The position numbers were made by a program, and so were the translations under genes. Source: Crambe crambe (lineage: Eukaryota; Porifera; Demospongiae; Poecilosclerida; Crambeidae). From it: DNA of 64,000 bases. Below the pieces are notes generated by a model. That model did not search any database. It was given only the letters and a program-made list of their open reading frames with translations, and was not told the origin of the DNA. Below are positions 1 through 12,000 of this stretch, piece after piece (within the stretch, counting starts at the first letter, position 1; the number at the start of each line of letters is the position of its first letter). Where the stretch lies: NCBI GenBank assembly GCA_963924555.1, contig OZ004589.1:2666001-2730000 (forward strand), in the 5' to 3' direction.

Positions 1-484
1 AACTGTAATAATTCTCCTTGAGTGTCAGCTAGCTGAGCTATTGATGCTTGCTCTACCTAAAGGTACAGGAATGATACGTTAACTCAAGTTTATAGCTACG
101 TAAGTATTTCTCCATAGTCAGTATTTCCAAAGTTACCCCATGAAAGGTTCCTGGAGTTAATCGCCCCACTTTGCCTTATACACAATGAGTTGGAGTGCAC
201 AGCCTTATTAATAATGACAGTTGTGTGTTAATAAGAAAAATTACTGTTGCTACATGGTATAATGTACATTATACAGCTTCAAGGAAGACATGCATTGCTA
301 TAAGATGCATGCAGGAAATGTTGTCAAACAGAGAAGCCATGGATGCTATAGGCTTGAACATTTAACAGCATTTACAGAGTCACACCAATAAGTGTGAGGA
401 TGTTAAATATAATATGAAGCTGGTAATATTATGATTCCAATGAGGAAGTAGTTATACAGGTCATTGATATGATATACAACTCAC

Positions 485-2321
485 CTAAGGCTGAAATCCC
501 AACGTCTTCACTGTGACCGTTTGCATATCTGGCATGCTTTGAATCATTCCTGTTTACTTTTCTCTTCCAGATGATCAAAATGCCAACCACAACAGCAATG
601 ATGATCACTAGCAGGCCTGGGACGATCACACCCACTATCACTCCAGTGTTAGCTTGGGCCGTTGGTGACGGACTGCTGCTGCTAGGCTTAGTGCCTGGGA
701 CTGAACTGCTGCTGCTAGGTTCAGTTGCAGGGACTGCATTGCTGCTAGGTTCAGTGGTTGGGACTGTGCTGCTGCTGCTGCTAGAAGATCCACCAGGCTC
801 TTCATAAATTTGATAATCAGTAAAAACAATGTGTATTACCATATGCACACTTCATTTTAACAGCATGCTTCTCTCTCCTAAAACTTCCACAATAGCTGAA
901 CCAATATTGATATGTAGCTACCATCATGGCCAGAGAGCTAGCATTTTTTCGATGATACAGCTCAAGTACACACACACATATATACGTACGTACACACACA
1001 CATATATATGTACACACAGACATAATAATTATAGTATATACATGCACACAATGCTATAGAGTTGAGGCTACATATTCACCCCCACCTCTCCTTGTTTTTC
1101 ACTTACCTGATATGTATAAATGTAAGGCAATCATTTCTTGTTGCAAATCTGATAGCATCAGGTTTGAGAGTTTTTGCTGATTTGGATACCTACTAATAAA
1201 GTGAACACTTTCACTTTGAACACTTTCACTTTGAATCTGACCAATCAGAGGTATAGGATTTTGAGGGGGGAGTAGCACTCCTACCACATCTCCTTGTCTG
1301 ATTTCTATATGGTTAGCAGAATCTAACTGCATTTGTGTACAATAAATGGTGGCTAGTGTAGCCACTGGATTCAATCTTATCTCTGTGATGCTTCCAGTCA
1401 CTAAGTCATACTGGTCTGAGCTGTTTCCTGGATGCCACAATGCCACACTGGCAGTATAGGTCCTTCGTAACATATTTGGGTCACTGAATGTATAGTAGCA
1501 GAAGTGCCAGGCTGTCAGCAAGCCAACATGCTTAGCAGGAAACTCCATATTAAGATAAATGCCTCGAATATTTTGTTGTACAGCTGAAGGAGGTGGGTTA
1601 TTCCCTGCTATGAAAGTCATTCCTGAATCTGTATATTAAAATTCATTAGCTAAAATTTAATTTGTTATAATGTACGTACCTATAACAGCTGATAAATGCA
1701 GAGTATTGCCACTAAGTCTTGTAAGATTTTCTGTATTTACTGATTGAAGCATTTCTTCAGTGCATGGACTATTTAATTGATATGCATCTCCAGTATTGAT
1801 ATTTCCAACAATGAAGAGTGGATTGAATGTTGTATTACGAATGATACATCCTCCAATAATGTCATTGGATTGTACTTGGAATTGCTGATTTCTGTTCAAG
1901 GTAACAGTTCTACACTCAAACACCATAAGCTCATTAAATTTCAATTGCACAGCATAGATACTATTAGGAACAACATCATAGAGACCATCATTCATTCTTC
2001 TATATACCAGAAGCTTCACACCAAAACTGATTTGGAAATCAAATGAAGTGTTGACTGGATTGTAGTAGCAATATCTCCAGCTGGTAACTGTTCCAGTACA
2101 CAGAGCTGGATTATCAAAATTCATAATAAGGCCTTCACTTGTTGACCTGTCCATACTTCTAGTTGCTGCCAATTCTGTACCAAATACTGGACATGAGGGT
2201 TCTTGAGAAAACATCCCTAAAATGTGTGATAAAATTTTTTATCACACAGAGCAAGATACTGTATTAGCAACTACTTACTTTGGAAAAGACCAATGATAGT
2301 CACTATCAAGAGCTGCTTCAT
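485..2321 (-). CDS. Single-pass receptor with two tandem unknown extracellular domains (3' end missing)
   Basis: Exons read as 2279-2321, 1680-2216, 1107-1628 and 485-799, all joined in phase 1 with GT-AG borders. Exon 1 gives a signal peptide (MKQLLIVTIIGLFQ). Exons 2 and 3 each encode one copy of a roughly 175-residue domain sharing the pattern W-x-x-C-Y-Y, then a Y-x-V strand pattern, a Cys about 70 residues later and a D-x-x-G stretch; no known family was recognised. Exon 3 holds a small internal repeat (SESVQSESVH). Exon 4 encodes a Ser/Thr/Pro mucin-like stalk, a TM helix (GVIVGVIVPGLLVIIIAVVV), a basic stop-transfer WKRK and a short tail ending at a phase-1 donor. The neighbouring kinase receptor has the same TM-exon layout and donor phase, so a kinase domain beyond the left edge is possible but not shown. 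No kinase motif was seen in 1-484. Confidence 0.75.
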
Positions 2322-2608
2322 CTTGTCTATAGCCTTAGGGTCAGCTCTGTCACAATTCAACACTAGCTAGACTACGAAGTCCTATGATGTACTATCAACA
2401 TCCTGTTGCACCGGAAGTTTAAAGTCTCGGTGCGAATTCTAGGTAGATGATGCGCATATGCGTGCATGCAGATTACTATAAAAAAAAGTAGGCGTATTAG
2501 CTAGCAAAAAAGCAAAAACAAAACAGCTATGATCAATGCTCAGGCTCCAGTAATTTGATAATGGAACTGATGCATCAGCAACAGGACTATAGCTTGAGTA
2601 CTGAGTTT

Positions 2609-2716
2609 TCAGGTTTGGTACAGTGCAGCATTCACATCCAGAGGCCCTCCAAGATCACCCTTGATCAGGGCAGAAACCATCTGATGTAAGCTGGGACGAA
2701 ATTCAGTTCCTGGATC
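2609..2716 (-). pseudogene. Orphan last exon of a tyrosine kinase domain
   Basis: A 36-codon frame follows a plausible acceptor at 2717-2718 and ends in TGA. It reads DPGTEFRPSLHQMVSALIKG, matching the C-terminal kinase pattern W-x-x-x-P-x-x-R-P-x-F-x-x-L. Its reading phase does not fit the donor of exon 9 in the complete kinase gene upstream, so it is not an alternative end of that gene. No other kinase exons were found between it and 4034, so it looks like the relic of a duplicated receptor kinase. Confidence 0.5.
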
Positions 2717-3155
2717 CTGGATACGTAGCCATCCATGATCCCCAGGTATTGTGTGTAATCATGTGTGCATAGCTACATGGAGTCTAGTAATTACTATCAT
2801 TTCAAGCATGCAAAGTTGTAGCTATACAGAACTCATATAGGTCTGATCTCATTTCAGAGAGGAAGGAAGCCACAAAATTACTACTCAGGCAGTTCTGGCA
2901 CAGTGTAGTATAATTGTACCCTTTTAGGGGAGAACGTACTACATTAAGCCTCATAGCTAAGCATCACTGCATGCACCTATTTTATATATCTATAGCTAGG
3001 TATGTAATATGAATATAGGAAGAGGGAGTGGTAAAGCTATAATGTAGCAGCTACTACAGCTATTAACTATATAGCTATAGGGATCGACTCTTGTATTGAC
3101 TGTCACAGTCTTCCCCACTAGCTATATATATATACATGTATGCATATGTTTATTG

Positions 3156-3220
3156 CACACACACACTCACACCACACACACACACATAACACACGCACAC
3201 ACACACACACAACACACACG

Positions 3221-3259
<39 letters not shown>
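3156..3259. repeat. (CA)n microsatellite
   Basis: Nearly pure CA dinucleotide tract with a few interruptions. Its conceptual His/Thr translation is not a gene. Confidence 0.95.
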
Positions 3260-3261
<2 letters not shown>

Positions 3262-3523
3262 GCATGTGAGTTATAACACTTGCAATTTCCAGGATGATAT
3301 AATTAACATGAAGTGCCCGCTCAGCTATATAAGCTGTTGGTGTGGGAGGTAATAGTATATGCCACAGGATGTAGCTATGACCCTACTACAATTATTATAG
3401 CCAAGGTCATAATATTATAGCCAGCATGTCTGTTAACTTTATGATGTTTTGGCTATACATTATCTCTACATCCTTAATTTTCACTCTACATGATTATACT
3501 TATACTTTCATTATGTCATCATT

Positions 3524-3912
3524 CTAATAGTTGACTGAAAGTTTAGTTAAGATATAGCTATGCACGGATATTTTCTGTTGCACAGCAGTCACAAAGTTAA
3601 TATCATAATATTCTCCCTGACCCTTCAGTTTCACCTTCACAAGAACTTGGTCATCATGTCTATAATGTATATGCAAACCAATTCCTTGCAAGTAGTTATG
3701 TTGGTTTCCTACACTCCATGAATAGCTATAACAACATTCTATTGTCATTAAACATAGCTAGCTAGTATAAATATAGTAATAGTGCATTTAGACCACGAGG
3801 CAAATACGTACACTTGAGGCTGTTCATTTACGTAGGTGCTTGGATTTCTAAGTGCTTGTGGTAAGCATTCTCCTGTGTATGCAGCTGCCACCCTGACAGC
3901 AATATCTTAGCC
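3524..3912 (-). pseudogene. Receptor ectodomain remnants (FN3-like)
   Basis: Two short frames lie here. At about 3830-3910 the minus strand reads DIAVRVAAAYTGECLPQALR, which resembles the F-G strands of a fibronectin type III domain, directly after an in-frame stop. At 3524-3748 an unrecognised 74-residue frame follows. With the orphan kinase exon at 2609 these may be scraps of one decayed receptor gene. Assignment is weak: no start, no continuous splicing model and no TM segment were found. Confidence 0.35.
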
Positions 3913-4033
3913 TAAGAAGTTGACCTTTGCCAACTGCTTCACTCGCCAACATGAACATACCCTAGTAATATTAATGGTTGTATTTAAAAAACTGAATAAT
4001 GAGGTAAACTACCACACTATACATTTCTTATAG

Positions 4034-7000
4034 CTAACTGATAGTAGTATCACTGCTGTTGGTATAAAGTGTCTGCATGTCTTGATACATCAGCTTTCCG
4101 AAAGATAGTAATCCTCCCAGTTGTGCACATTGGGGATGCTTGCCCATCAAGTCCTGCGGGATGTTCAGAATAAGACTTTCAACTCCCGTCAAGTCATTCA
4201 CAAGGCTTGAAAAGGATGGACGTTGTGAAGTCTCTGGGTTCCTATAAAGAGTTGGGTATCATCATTAGCAATGTAGCTGTAGTAGAACCTTTCATGCAAT
4301 GTGGACATTTTAATTTATGGGGCATTAGTCCACCCATGGCCACTACAGCATCAGGATAGTCTGTGTGTCACATTTGGCAACCCTATATACCAGTGGTCAG
4401 CAGGACTATAGCTACAGACATCAGCTATTATTTCAGGGAGCTGGTTCCACTGTTTTGATATGGACTCACCAGGCTTGCATCATGAGTCCATAAATAACTT
4501 TTGGACAGCCAGGAGGTGGAGCAAGCCTCCTCCCAAGTTTCAAGGACTCTATCACCTGGAATGAAAATAGGACTGTTATACACCTCCATAATAATTATAC
4601 ATCGATCAATTTCAGCTTCGTAATAATAAATATAGCTACGTATGCGTAGGTGTTGAAATAATAATTATGGAGCCACTGCATGTATGTATACAAATCAAAT
4701 GTCAATGCTATGACATGTGTAGATTTGCCATGGATATCTCAATCTTCCTTGGTAGTAATGTTACTGTATTGCTAATCATCTGCATGGCTCTCACAATCAT
4801 GTTGCTTTCTCCTTCATATGGTTGTCTTCCCAAACTCCAGACTTCGTAGAGCAGACAGCCATAGCTCCACACATCACTGGCAGTGGAAAAATCGTTATAA
4901 TTTATAACCTCAGGGGCACTCCATTTCACTGGCACATCCAAGTCCCAAAAATTTTCATCAGATATGTCTTTGGAGAGGCTAAAGTCAGTGATCTGTTGGT
5001 AGAATACATAAGTGTAAAGTCAATGGTTGGGGGTATGGCCTATATCATACACATTTTGTATTGAGTAATATCCTCATTAGAATTAGAATGGTAAACTGGT
5101 AAAGTAAGATAATCTTTACAAACTCATATATAATAGCTAATTACCGTTACTTGTGTACAATTTATTTTCATCCTGAACTAGCTAGTTCTTTTAATTCATG
5201 TGTTGTCAATACTATTGCTGCTTCTGTGTGCTATCACTAAGTTACCACACATAGCTAGTGTCTATCTGAACTGACCTTACACACTTTCGTGTCTGAAACC
5301 ATTATGCTAGAGGCCATGATTTTCCCATGAACAATATTCTTGGTTGACAAATACTTCATTCCAAGTGCTATTTGTTGTGAGAAATTTAGAAGTAGTTTTG
5401 GTGTCCCCCTTGGTACAACAGCTTTAGGCCTATGACCAAAAAAAAAAAAGAAGTATTTTGATCATTGCTAGCTACATAATAAGAAAAACTTCATGGATCT
5501 ACTTTTTTTTGAAAGGTGATACATAACTTTACGTACATGCTAGCTATTACCCCCTACTTGTCACATGTACACATGTACACAACAAACCATACCATGAATT
5601 ATACTTTCCCACATGAATACTTAATTGTTATGTTATGATTAGCTAATAGCTTCTTACTTTGGTTTTATTGTCTGCAAGAATGATTTCAAATTACTGTGCA
5701 GTAGCTCTTCTATAATTGTAACCTACATCATATGAAAATGATTTATGTAATAGCTAGCTGATAATAATTAGCTACTGTATTTATGTATCAATGCTAGCTA
5801 CAGTGCATGGGACAGAACCTGATTTTAATCACAGCAGGTTATATTCATCATTTTTACTGTATTAAGTACTGGTTGCATCTTGTTTGGAAGTAAACTGAAT
5901 TACTAACTTGAAGTACAAGCTACGTAGGTGCATTTTGCTTTTACAGGATACACCTGGCTATCATTACATAGACTCCGTTATAACAACAGCCTTGTGTATC
6001 CCATAAAAATTAATTAAGAGAAATCCTGCATGGTTCCAAAGATATAATTATAGCTACATACTTGTACGAACTTAAAAAGGACAAAATTACACTTATCTAA
6101 TAAGAGCTATAATATTTACTTCTGAGATGTCATTGAGGATTCCATAAAAGAGAATAATATTGGGGTGCTTAAACTGGGCCATAGTGGCAGCTTCCTCCAG
6201 GAACTTCATCTTTTTTTCTGCTGAAGATTTTCTTAAGTGAACTTTCACCAGGTCTTCACCCTTTTTCCACACAGCTTTGCCAGGATTTTTTTTATCAATT
6301 CTACAGAATTATCAAATAGCTATAATCATGATAAAACCTCTTTAGCTAGACACTAGTAATTTAGCTAAGTCAATACAAAGGGTTGATATGGATTTCCAAG
6401 CACATGAACTTTATTCTACAAGGTCTTACGGATTGGAAATTGATGTATTCTCCCACTATAATCGAATCACATCTACAGTTATAGTACATCCAATGCCCAA
6501 GGGGTTGCTAGAAAAAAATTATGTAACCTTATACCAACTTACTCTATTTCACTGCGTTTCAAAGTATTGTTCTTGAGTTGCATATCAATTAATTTTTCAG
6601 TAGATGAAGGGAACTCATCACTGCCATGAAGTATCCGATCATCCTGTAAATAAAATTTAATGGCTGGGAGGAAAATAGCTAACCCCTTAGTGGTGAATAG
6701 TTCTCATTTCCTCACCCTTGCTAAAAGATCAGAGTAAACCACTCTAGTGGTGTCTATGCCATGAAATTCTTCATCTTTAGGTTTTTCTGAAACAGGCCAT
6801 TTGCTCTTGAACAAGCTGTTTGGTACTGTGTAGTTTCCAGACTGTGATAAGTTCTCTGGGCCAATGAAGTGAGGCTTTTTTGTACCTAGTTAATTACCAC
6901 AGAGAAAATTTTGTAGCATAGCTAACTAAATCCCTTTTAATTAATACAGTGGAACCAATATTAAGACCCTATTGACCTTGTAATGGGGACAACCTTTCTA

Positions 7001-7864
7001 GCTACAATTAAGATAGCTATGCCCTGCATGTGTCCTATAATAAGCGGTTCCACAGTATTTACTTTCCATAAAAGTGCACTCTTAGCTAATTGTTATTGAT
7101 TGCTGTGTAGTGGTGAGATAGGGAAATTTGTTGTGGGATAAATCTCTTCTGGATTTGTGAATGGTTTACACTTCAGTTCACGAAATTTTCATCCACAAAA
7201 AATTTCCCACCATAATAGTAGTCTGGCGTAGCGGCGACCCTTACCAACCCAAGGTTTGGTAAGGGTCGCCGCTACGCCAGACTACCATACTGTATACTAA
7301 GTGGAATTTCACTATCTGCATGATTATTAACCTACCAAAAGCAATGTAATCACGGCTACTTCCATTGGCATCCACATGAACTGGCTTGTAGAGAAGAACC
7401 CGAGACCTCCTTCTTTTCCTCCACTTGTATGCACAGATTAAACTTGTAAAAATGCATGTAATGATGATGATTAGAGCTATTCCAATTGTAATGCCGTAAA
7501 TCCCAACAAGAGGCAAGCCCTGCTGAGTATCACCACTAGAATCACTTGTTTGTGAAGTGTACTGAGTTGATGTACTTGAATCTGCAAGAAAGAAAGTAGC
7601 TATTATGAAAACTTTGGTCTTGAGGAATGGGATGCATGGTAGTAGATCATCATGGGGTGGGGTACATAGCTACTACCCCATTAATACTTCCATCTGATTT
7701 GTGAAATTTTTCGAGTTCCACCAAACTAGCTAGCTAGCTACTGTCCTACATAATTATATATGTATATAGTATATCTTAGCCATAGCTAGCTACTTACTTG
7801 ATGGTGCTAGTGAACCCAAAAGGATGACACATGTAGAGAAGTTCAATTTCCATCTGGAAGACAT
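4034..7864 (-). CDS. Receptor tyrosine pseudokinase with minimal ectodomain
   Basis: Ten exons can be joined in consistent phase: about 7802-7864, 7336-7581, 6720-6885, 6555-6643, 6120-6300, 5658-5725, 5275-5430, 4770-4997, 4470-4557 and 4034-4240, giving about 490 residues. A signal peptide (MSSRWKLNFSTCVILLGS) is followed by only about 25 Ser/Thr-rich residues, then a TM helix (near 48-75) and a KWRKRRR anchor. The tail carries a long juxtamembrane region and a kinase fold. Fold residues are kept: FLEEA in helix C, HPNI, SAPEV, DVWSYG and RPSF. Catalytic residues are not: no Gly-rich loop is visible, the beta-3 VAVK Lys aligns with His in LVKVHL, HRDLAARN is HGKIMASS and DFG is DFS. Family knowledge says sponge receptor kinases are numerous; loss of catalysis here is inferred from residues. 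It probably signals by scaffolding or dimerisation. Confidence 0.85.
7219..7284. mobile_element. 66-bp palindromic MITE, TAGTCTGGCG ends
   Basis: Near-perfect hairpin lying in an intron of the pseudokinase gene, just downstream of its TM exon. The ends are TAGTCTGGCGTAGCGGCGAC and its complement. The flanks CCATAATAG and CCATACTGT are only a partial 9-bp duplication. The ends resemble those of the elements at 13488 and 32581. Confidence 0.75.
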
Positions 7865-9023
7865 TGCTAGCTGTAATACGTGTCCATGTATCAACTGTGT
7901 ACTGTATACAGGCATAGCTATTATAGTCATAATCTATAATCACATTGTTTATATTTGGTTAATTGTGTGTGACTAAACTCTTATTTAGATAGAAAAATGA
8001 GTAGCTATAGATATAATAGCTATAGCTAATTGCTATGTACATATATAGACATGCAACACCAAAGCTAGCACGTAGGGTATAATTATACACCATACGGTAA
8101 CATGTAGCTACATAGCTGGATCCAGCTAGACCAATGAATATTATCTAACTATAGCCAGCTACATGATAGCTAATGTTATTATGAGTGTACCTATAGCTCA
8201 TGGTTTCAACGTGATAACTAGCTAATTATCATAAGCCATCATATTGTGTATTAATTAAGACACCACCACTAAACCACACTTTACTTATAAGGAAGATCAG
8301 TTGTGTAATGCTTCTGAATATTATACATGGTATGTACGTATAATAGCTAAGTGATTTTGGTGTCACCTGATTGGTCAATAGACCAATATGAGGTTGCATG
8401 GAGAGGGGATCCAACATTCATGAAGTTGCCTTGGGGGAGGGGCACTGCTGGAAACATAGTCCTTATAGCTTAGATGACTTATAGTTATACCAACTGATTG
8501 CTTAACCCCTTACTGCGCATGCACAGCGGGGCAATTATGTGGATCCAGAAGTTTGGGGATAATACACTTAGCTATTATAGCTGTTAGCCAGCTCAGAATT
8601 TACATAGCTAGACCCAGTCTCATAATATGGTTTAGCTACTGAAGTGACTATTGTATCAGGGAAATCAGGAAGTCATCTCTTAATACAATTACCACAAAAT
8701 GAACAAAGTAAGCAAATTTATAGTGCAAGTATACCATTTTGACAAACAGGTTGTAGATTTTAGGGGTGTGGCTTAGGTTTTTGTGCACCATTGTGCAAAA
8801 GGTATAATAGTTAATGAAAAAAGGCTAGCTATATAAACTAATAAGGGATGTCAGCTTGTCACAATGACGATGAATAATATTGCACTTTGATCTTATTCTT
8901 GGCATTAGACTTTCGATGGGTGTTCACTATCTTGAATATCTTTTGTAATTCTTCTTCATTTTCGACTTCAGATATGTTCATAGCTTTGATTGAAGAGCTT
9001 ATCTTCATGCAATCACAGAAAAC
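7865..9023. other. Intergenic spacer
   Basis: AT-rich spacer between two minus-strand genes: 5' flank of the pseudokinase receptor and 3' flank of the NLR. It contains many TAGCTA/CTATAG words typical of this genome. No coding exon, RNA gene or clear mobile element was recognised. Confidence 0.6.
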
Positions 9024-12000
9024 TTAAAACACGTTGTCATCAGTAAGTTTAAGATCATCTTCTGCTAAGGAGATTTTTGTAATGGTGGTACTTTCACATA
9101 TAAAATCACTGATGTATTGCAAACCCAAAGAAGATATGTCATTTCCACCAAGTGCTAGCCTCGAAAGACCATTATTGAGTAAAACTGCACTAATCAAGGT
9201 ATTAATACCTTCATCTCCAAGATCATTATAGGACAGATCGAGTGCTCTCAAGGTTTCCATGGCCGGTATGCTAGCATGAATAGCAGTGAGTAATTCATCA
9301 CTCCAGCCCGTATAGCAATAGCCAAAGTCAATCTTTCTGAGCTTAGTCTTAGCACAAAGAGCAAGGAGAGTAGCCAAACCTTCATGAGTGATTTCATTTG
9401 AATTCAAAACAAGTGTGCGAAGAGTCAAATTACTCTGTAAAGCACTGGCAAGTAGGACTGCTCCTTCATCTGTGATCTCAGTTTGACTTGCATCAATATA
9501 TTGAAGACCAGAGTTTGTCGCTAGAACCTCTGCCAAAATCTGCATTCCAGCATCTCCAATTGCATTACCACCTATATCTATGTACTCCAAGGTGAGAATC
9601 TTCGCAATAACATTGGCAATGCTTTCAGCTGCTTCAAAAGAGAGATCATTTTGTGAGATATCGAGATGTGTCAAGTAATTATGCAGCGATAATTGCTGAA
9701 ATCCCCTGCCTGTAATTCCGTTGCGTGACAAATCCAAAAAGGTCAAAGAACGCAATCGCCTTAGAAATTCAGGAAAATTTGTGCTTTTCAGTAATTCATC
9801 AGATAATTTGTTATCACTGAGAGCTAGCTTTTGTAGGAATCGAAGAAATGGTAGCATTTTTATCAGCTCTTTGATACAGATTTCATCCATTTCATTTCCA
9901 TTCAAATAAAGTCTAGTAAGTTGACCAGAACTACCTTTCTTCAAAAAATGATGATTTAGCATAATGAAGTGATTGGTACTTAGATTACATTTCGTCATTC
10001 GAAGATGCCATTTACAACGGGACTTGGAATTAGCAATGATAAATCCTATGGCATTCACCTCATTAGGACTTAGTGATCTATCACTAAAAAACAAACGAGA
10101 ATCAAGACTGTCACAAATATGAGAACAGAGCGAGTGACACTGTGTTTCATACAGACACTTCAATGAAAATAAGATCTGCACCCTATCATCTTTGTATGAG
10201 TCAACTTCACCAATACGAGTAACACTTACACCACTCAAAGTTGTGCTAACACCTTCCAAACCACCAGTAGTAATTAAGATGTTATGACCAGTCAAGTTGT
10301 AGTCATCCAAATTCTTGAAAGTGACTATGGTACTAGATGGTGCAGCAACATCACTCGATGGAGTTGCTTCGCTATTAGGCATGGTAGAGAGAGAAGTAGA
10401 TGGAGGTGACGAGTCAATGTCAAGTTCATTAACTAGTGTTGTGGGATTTTGAAAAGATTCACTGATCGTAGTAGTAATATCAGTACCACAAAGCGAAATA
10501 GGTACATCTGAAATATCTTCATCTTCTTGAGGACCAAGTGTAGATGATTTCACAGTTCCTGGCATATCGAATAGTTGCTCATCATTATCAGAATCAAACT
10601 CACTATCATATGAATCATCATCTGAACTGCAATAGGAAAAGTTGTCATGAAATTTGCTGTCTGCATCAGCAGCTTCAGCAAGTCTGCTTTGTAGCATTTT
10701 GATAAATTTATTTCCAGATGGACTGTCCAATAATCCACAATAGAACTGCCAGACCATTTTGAAAGACATATTTGAGAAATGTCTTTGAATGACTATCTCT
10801 TGGTCTTCTCGATTCAAACTTGAAATGTAATTTGCAGCCATGAACTCTTGAAGAGTTGTATGCAAGAAGTGGAAGGTGGAAGATACACCATGAGAGTGGA
10901 AAACATTGACAGCTTGTAGTATGCCCAGATCATCCACATCAACTGTTACACTGTCAGATACTTTACAAACGGCTGCAATGTCATTTCGTGAATAGGTATA
11001 TTGATTAACTGCTATGCCATGATAAGAAAGTTTGCAAAGTGACAGATATAGGCTATTTGCTTCATTGGGTAGGTGGTCAAAATCAGGAGCATTTTTATAG
11101 AGTTCACTTCTCAGATCTACATTTCGAAGCAAACTGTTTTTAGCAAGAAGATCATAAAATCCAGTTAAAGTAGATGGCAGCTGTTGCTTACGAGAAAAGA
11201 CGTATGAAACGATAGAACAATTCATGGGAACATAGCAAATGCTCAATATATCAGGACGCTCACTCAATTTTTTTAAGAGACTCTTTTCTTCTTCAGGATT
11301 TTTGCTGAAACATTTATGAATATATTCATTAATGCAATCTTTTGAAAAGCCAAGAATGTCGATAGTGCGATTAAAGATACCATGGCGAAAGAGACCCTGT
11401 GAGGAAATGCTTCGAGATGTTACTACTACTGATGAAAAAGGCAGTTCTTTACCTTCAATTAGGTTGAGAAAAAAGCCAGAACTACGTGATTGAGTGAACT
11501 TTGCAGGAAGCTCATCCCAACCATCCAGAACGAACAGAACACCTTTACCACCTTCCCGTCGAACTTGTTTGACTACAGCTTCAGAAATTTCTCTGCTGTC
11601 ATGAAAGAATAAATCATCGATAGATGTGAAGGATTTAATGTGCGGATCTCGGAGAGCCCAGAAGATAACAATTTTGAACTGAGTAAACAGCTTACCAGCA
11701 GCCCACTTTTTACACAATGTCAGTGAAAACGCTGTTTTGCCAATACCAGGAGAACCTTGTACGAGTACAGAGTTGATAATCTCATCACCCTCACCAGGCT
11801 TAAATAGATCATTGAAATTGATGAGCTTATTGCTCACTCTATCAACATCACCTTTCAAGATTTTATTGATTTTTTTAGTAAGAATTTGTTCACTGTCGGG
11901 CTTATGCAATTCAGAAAGGGATAGGATCAGCGGCACATAATCTGAAGCTTGAACGGGAGGCCACTGACCATCTAGTGGCATTCGTAATCTTTTATATTTT

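Noticed and set aside
1-484. Possible downstream exons of the left-edge receptor
   Set aside because: Candidate stretches at 1-54 and about 105-155 have weak splice signals and no recognisable motif.
3140-3352. His/Thr-repeat frame
   Set aside because: (CA)n microsatellite.
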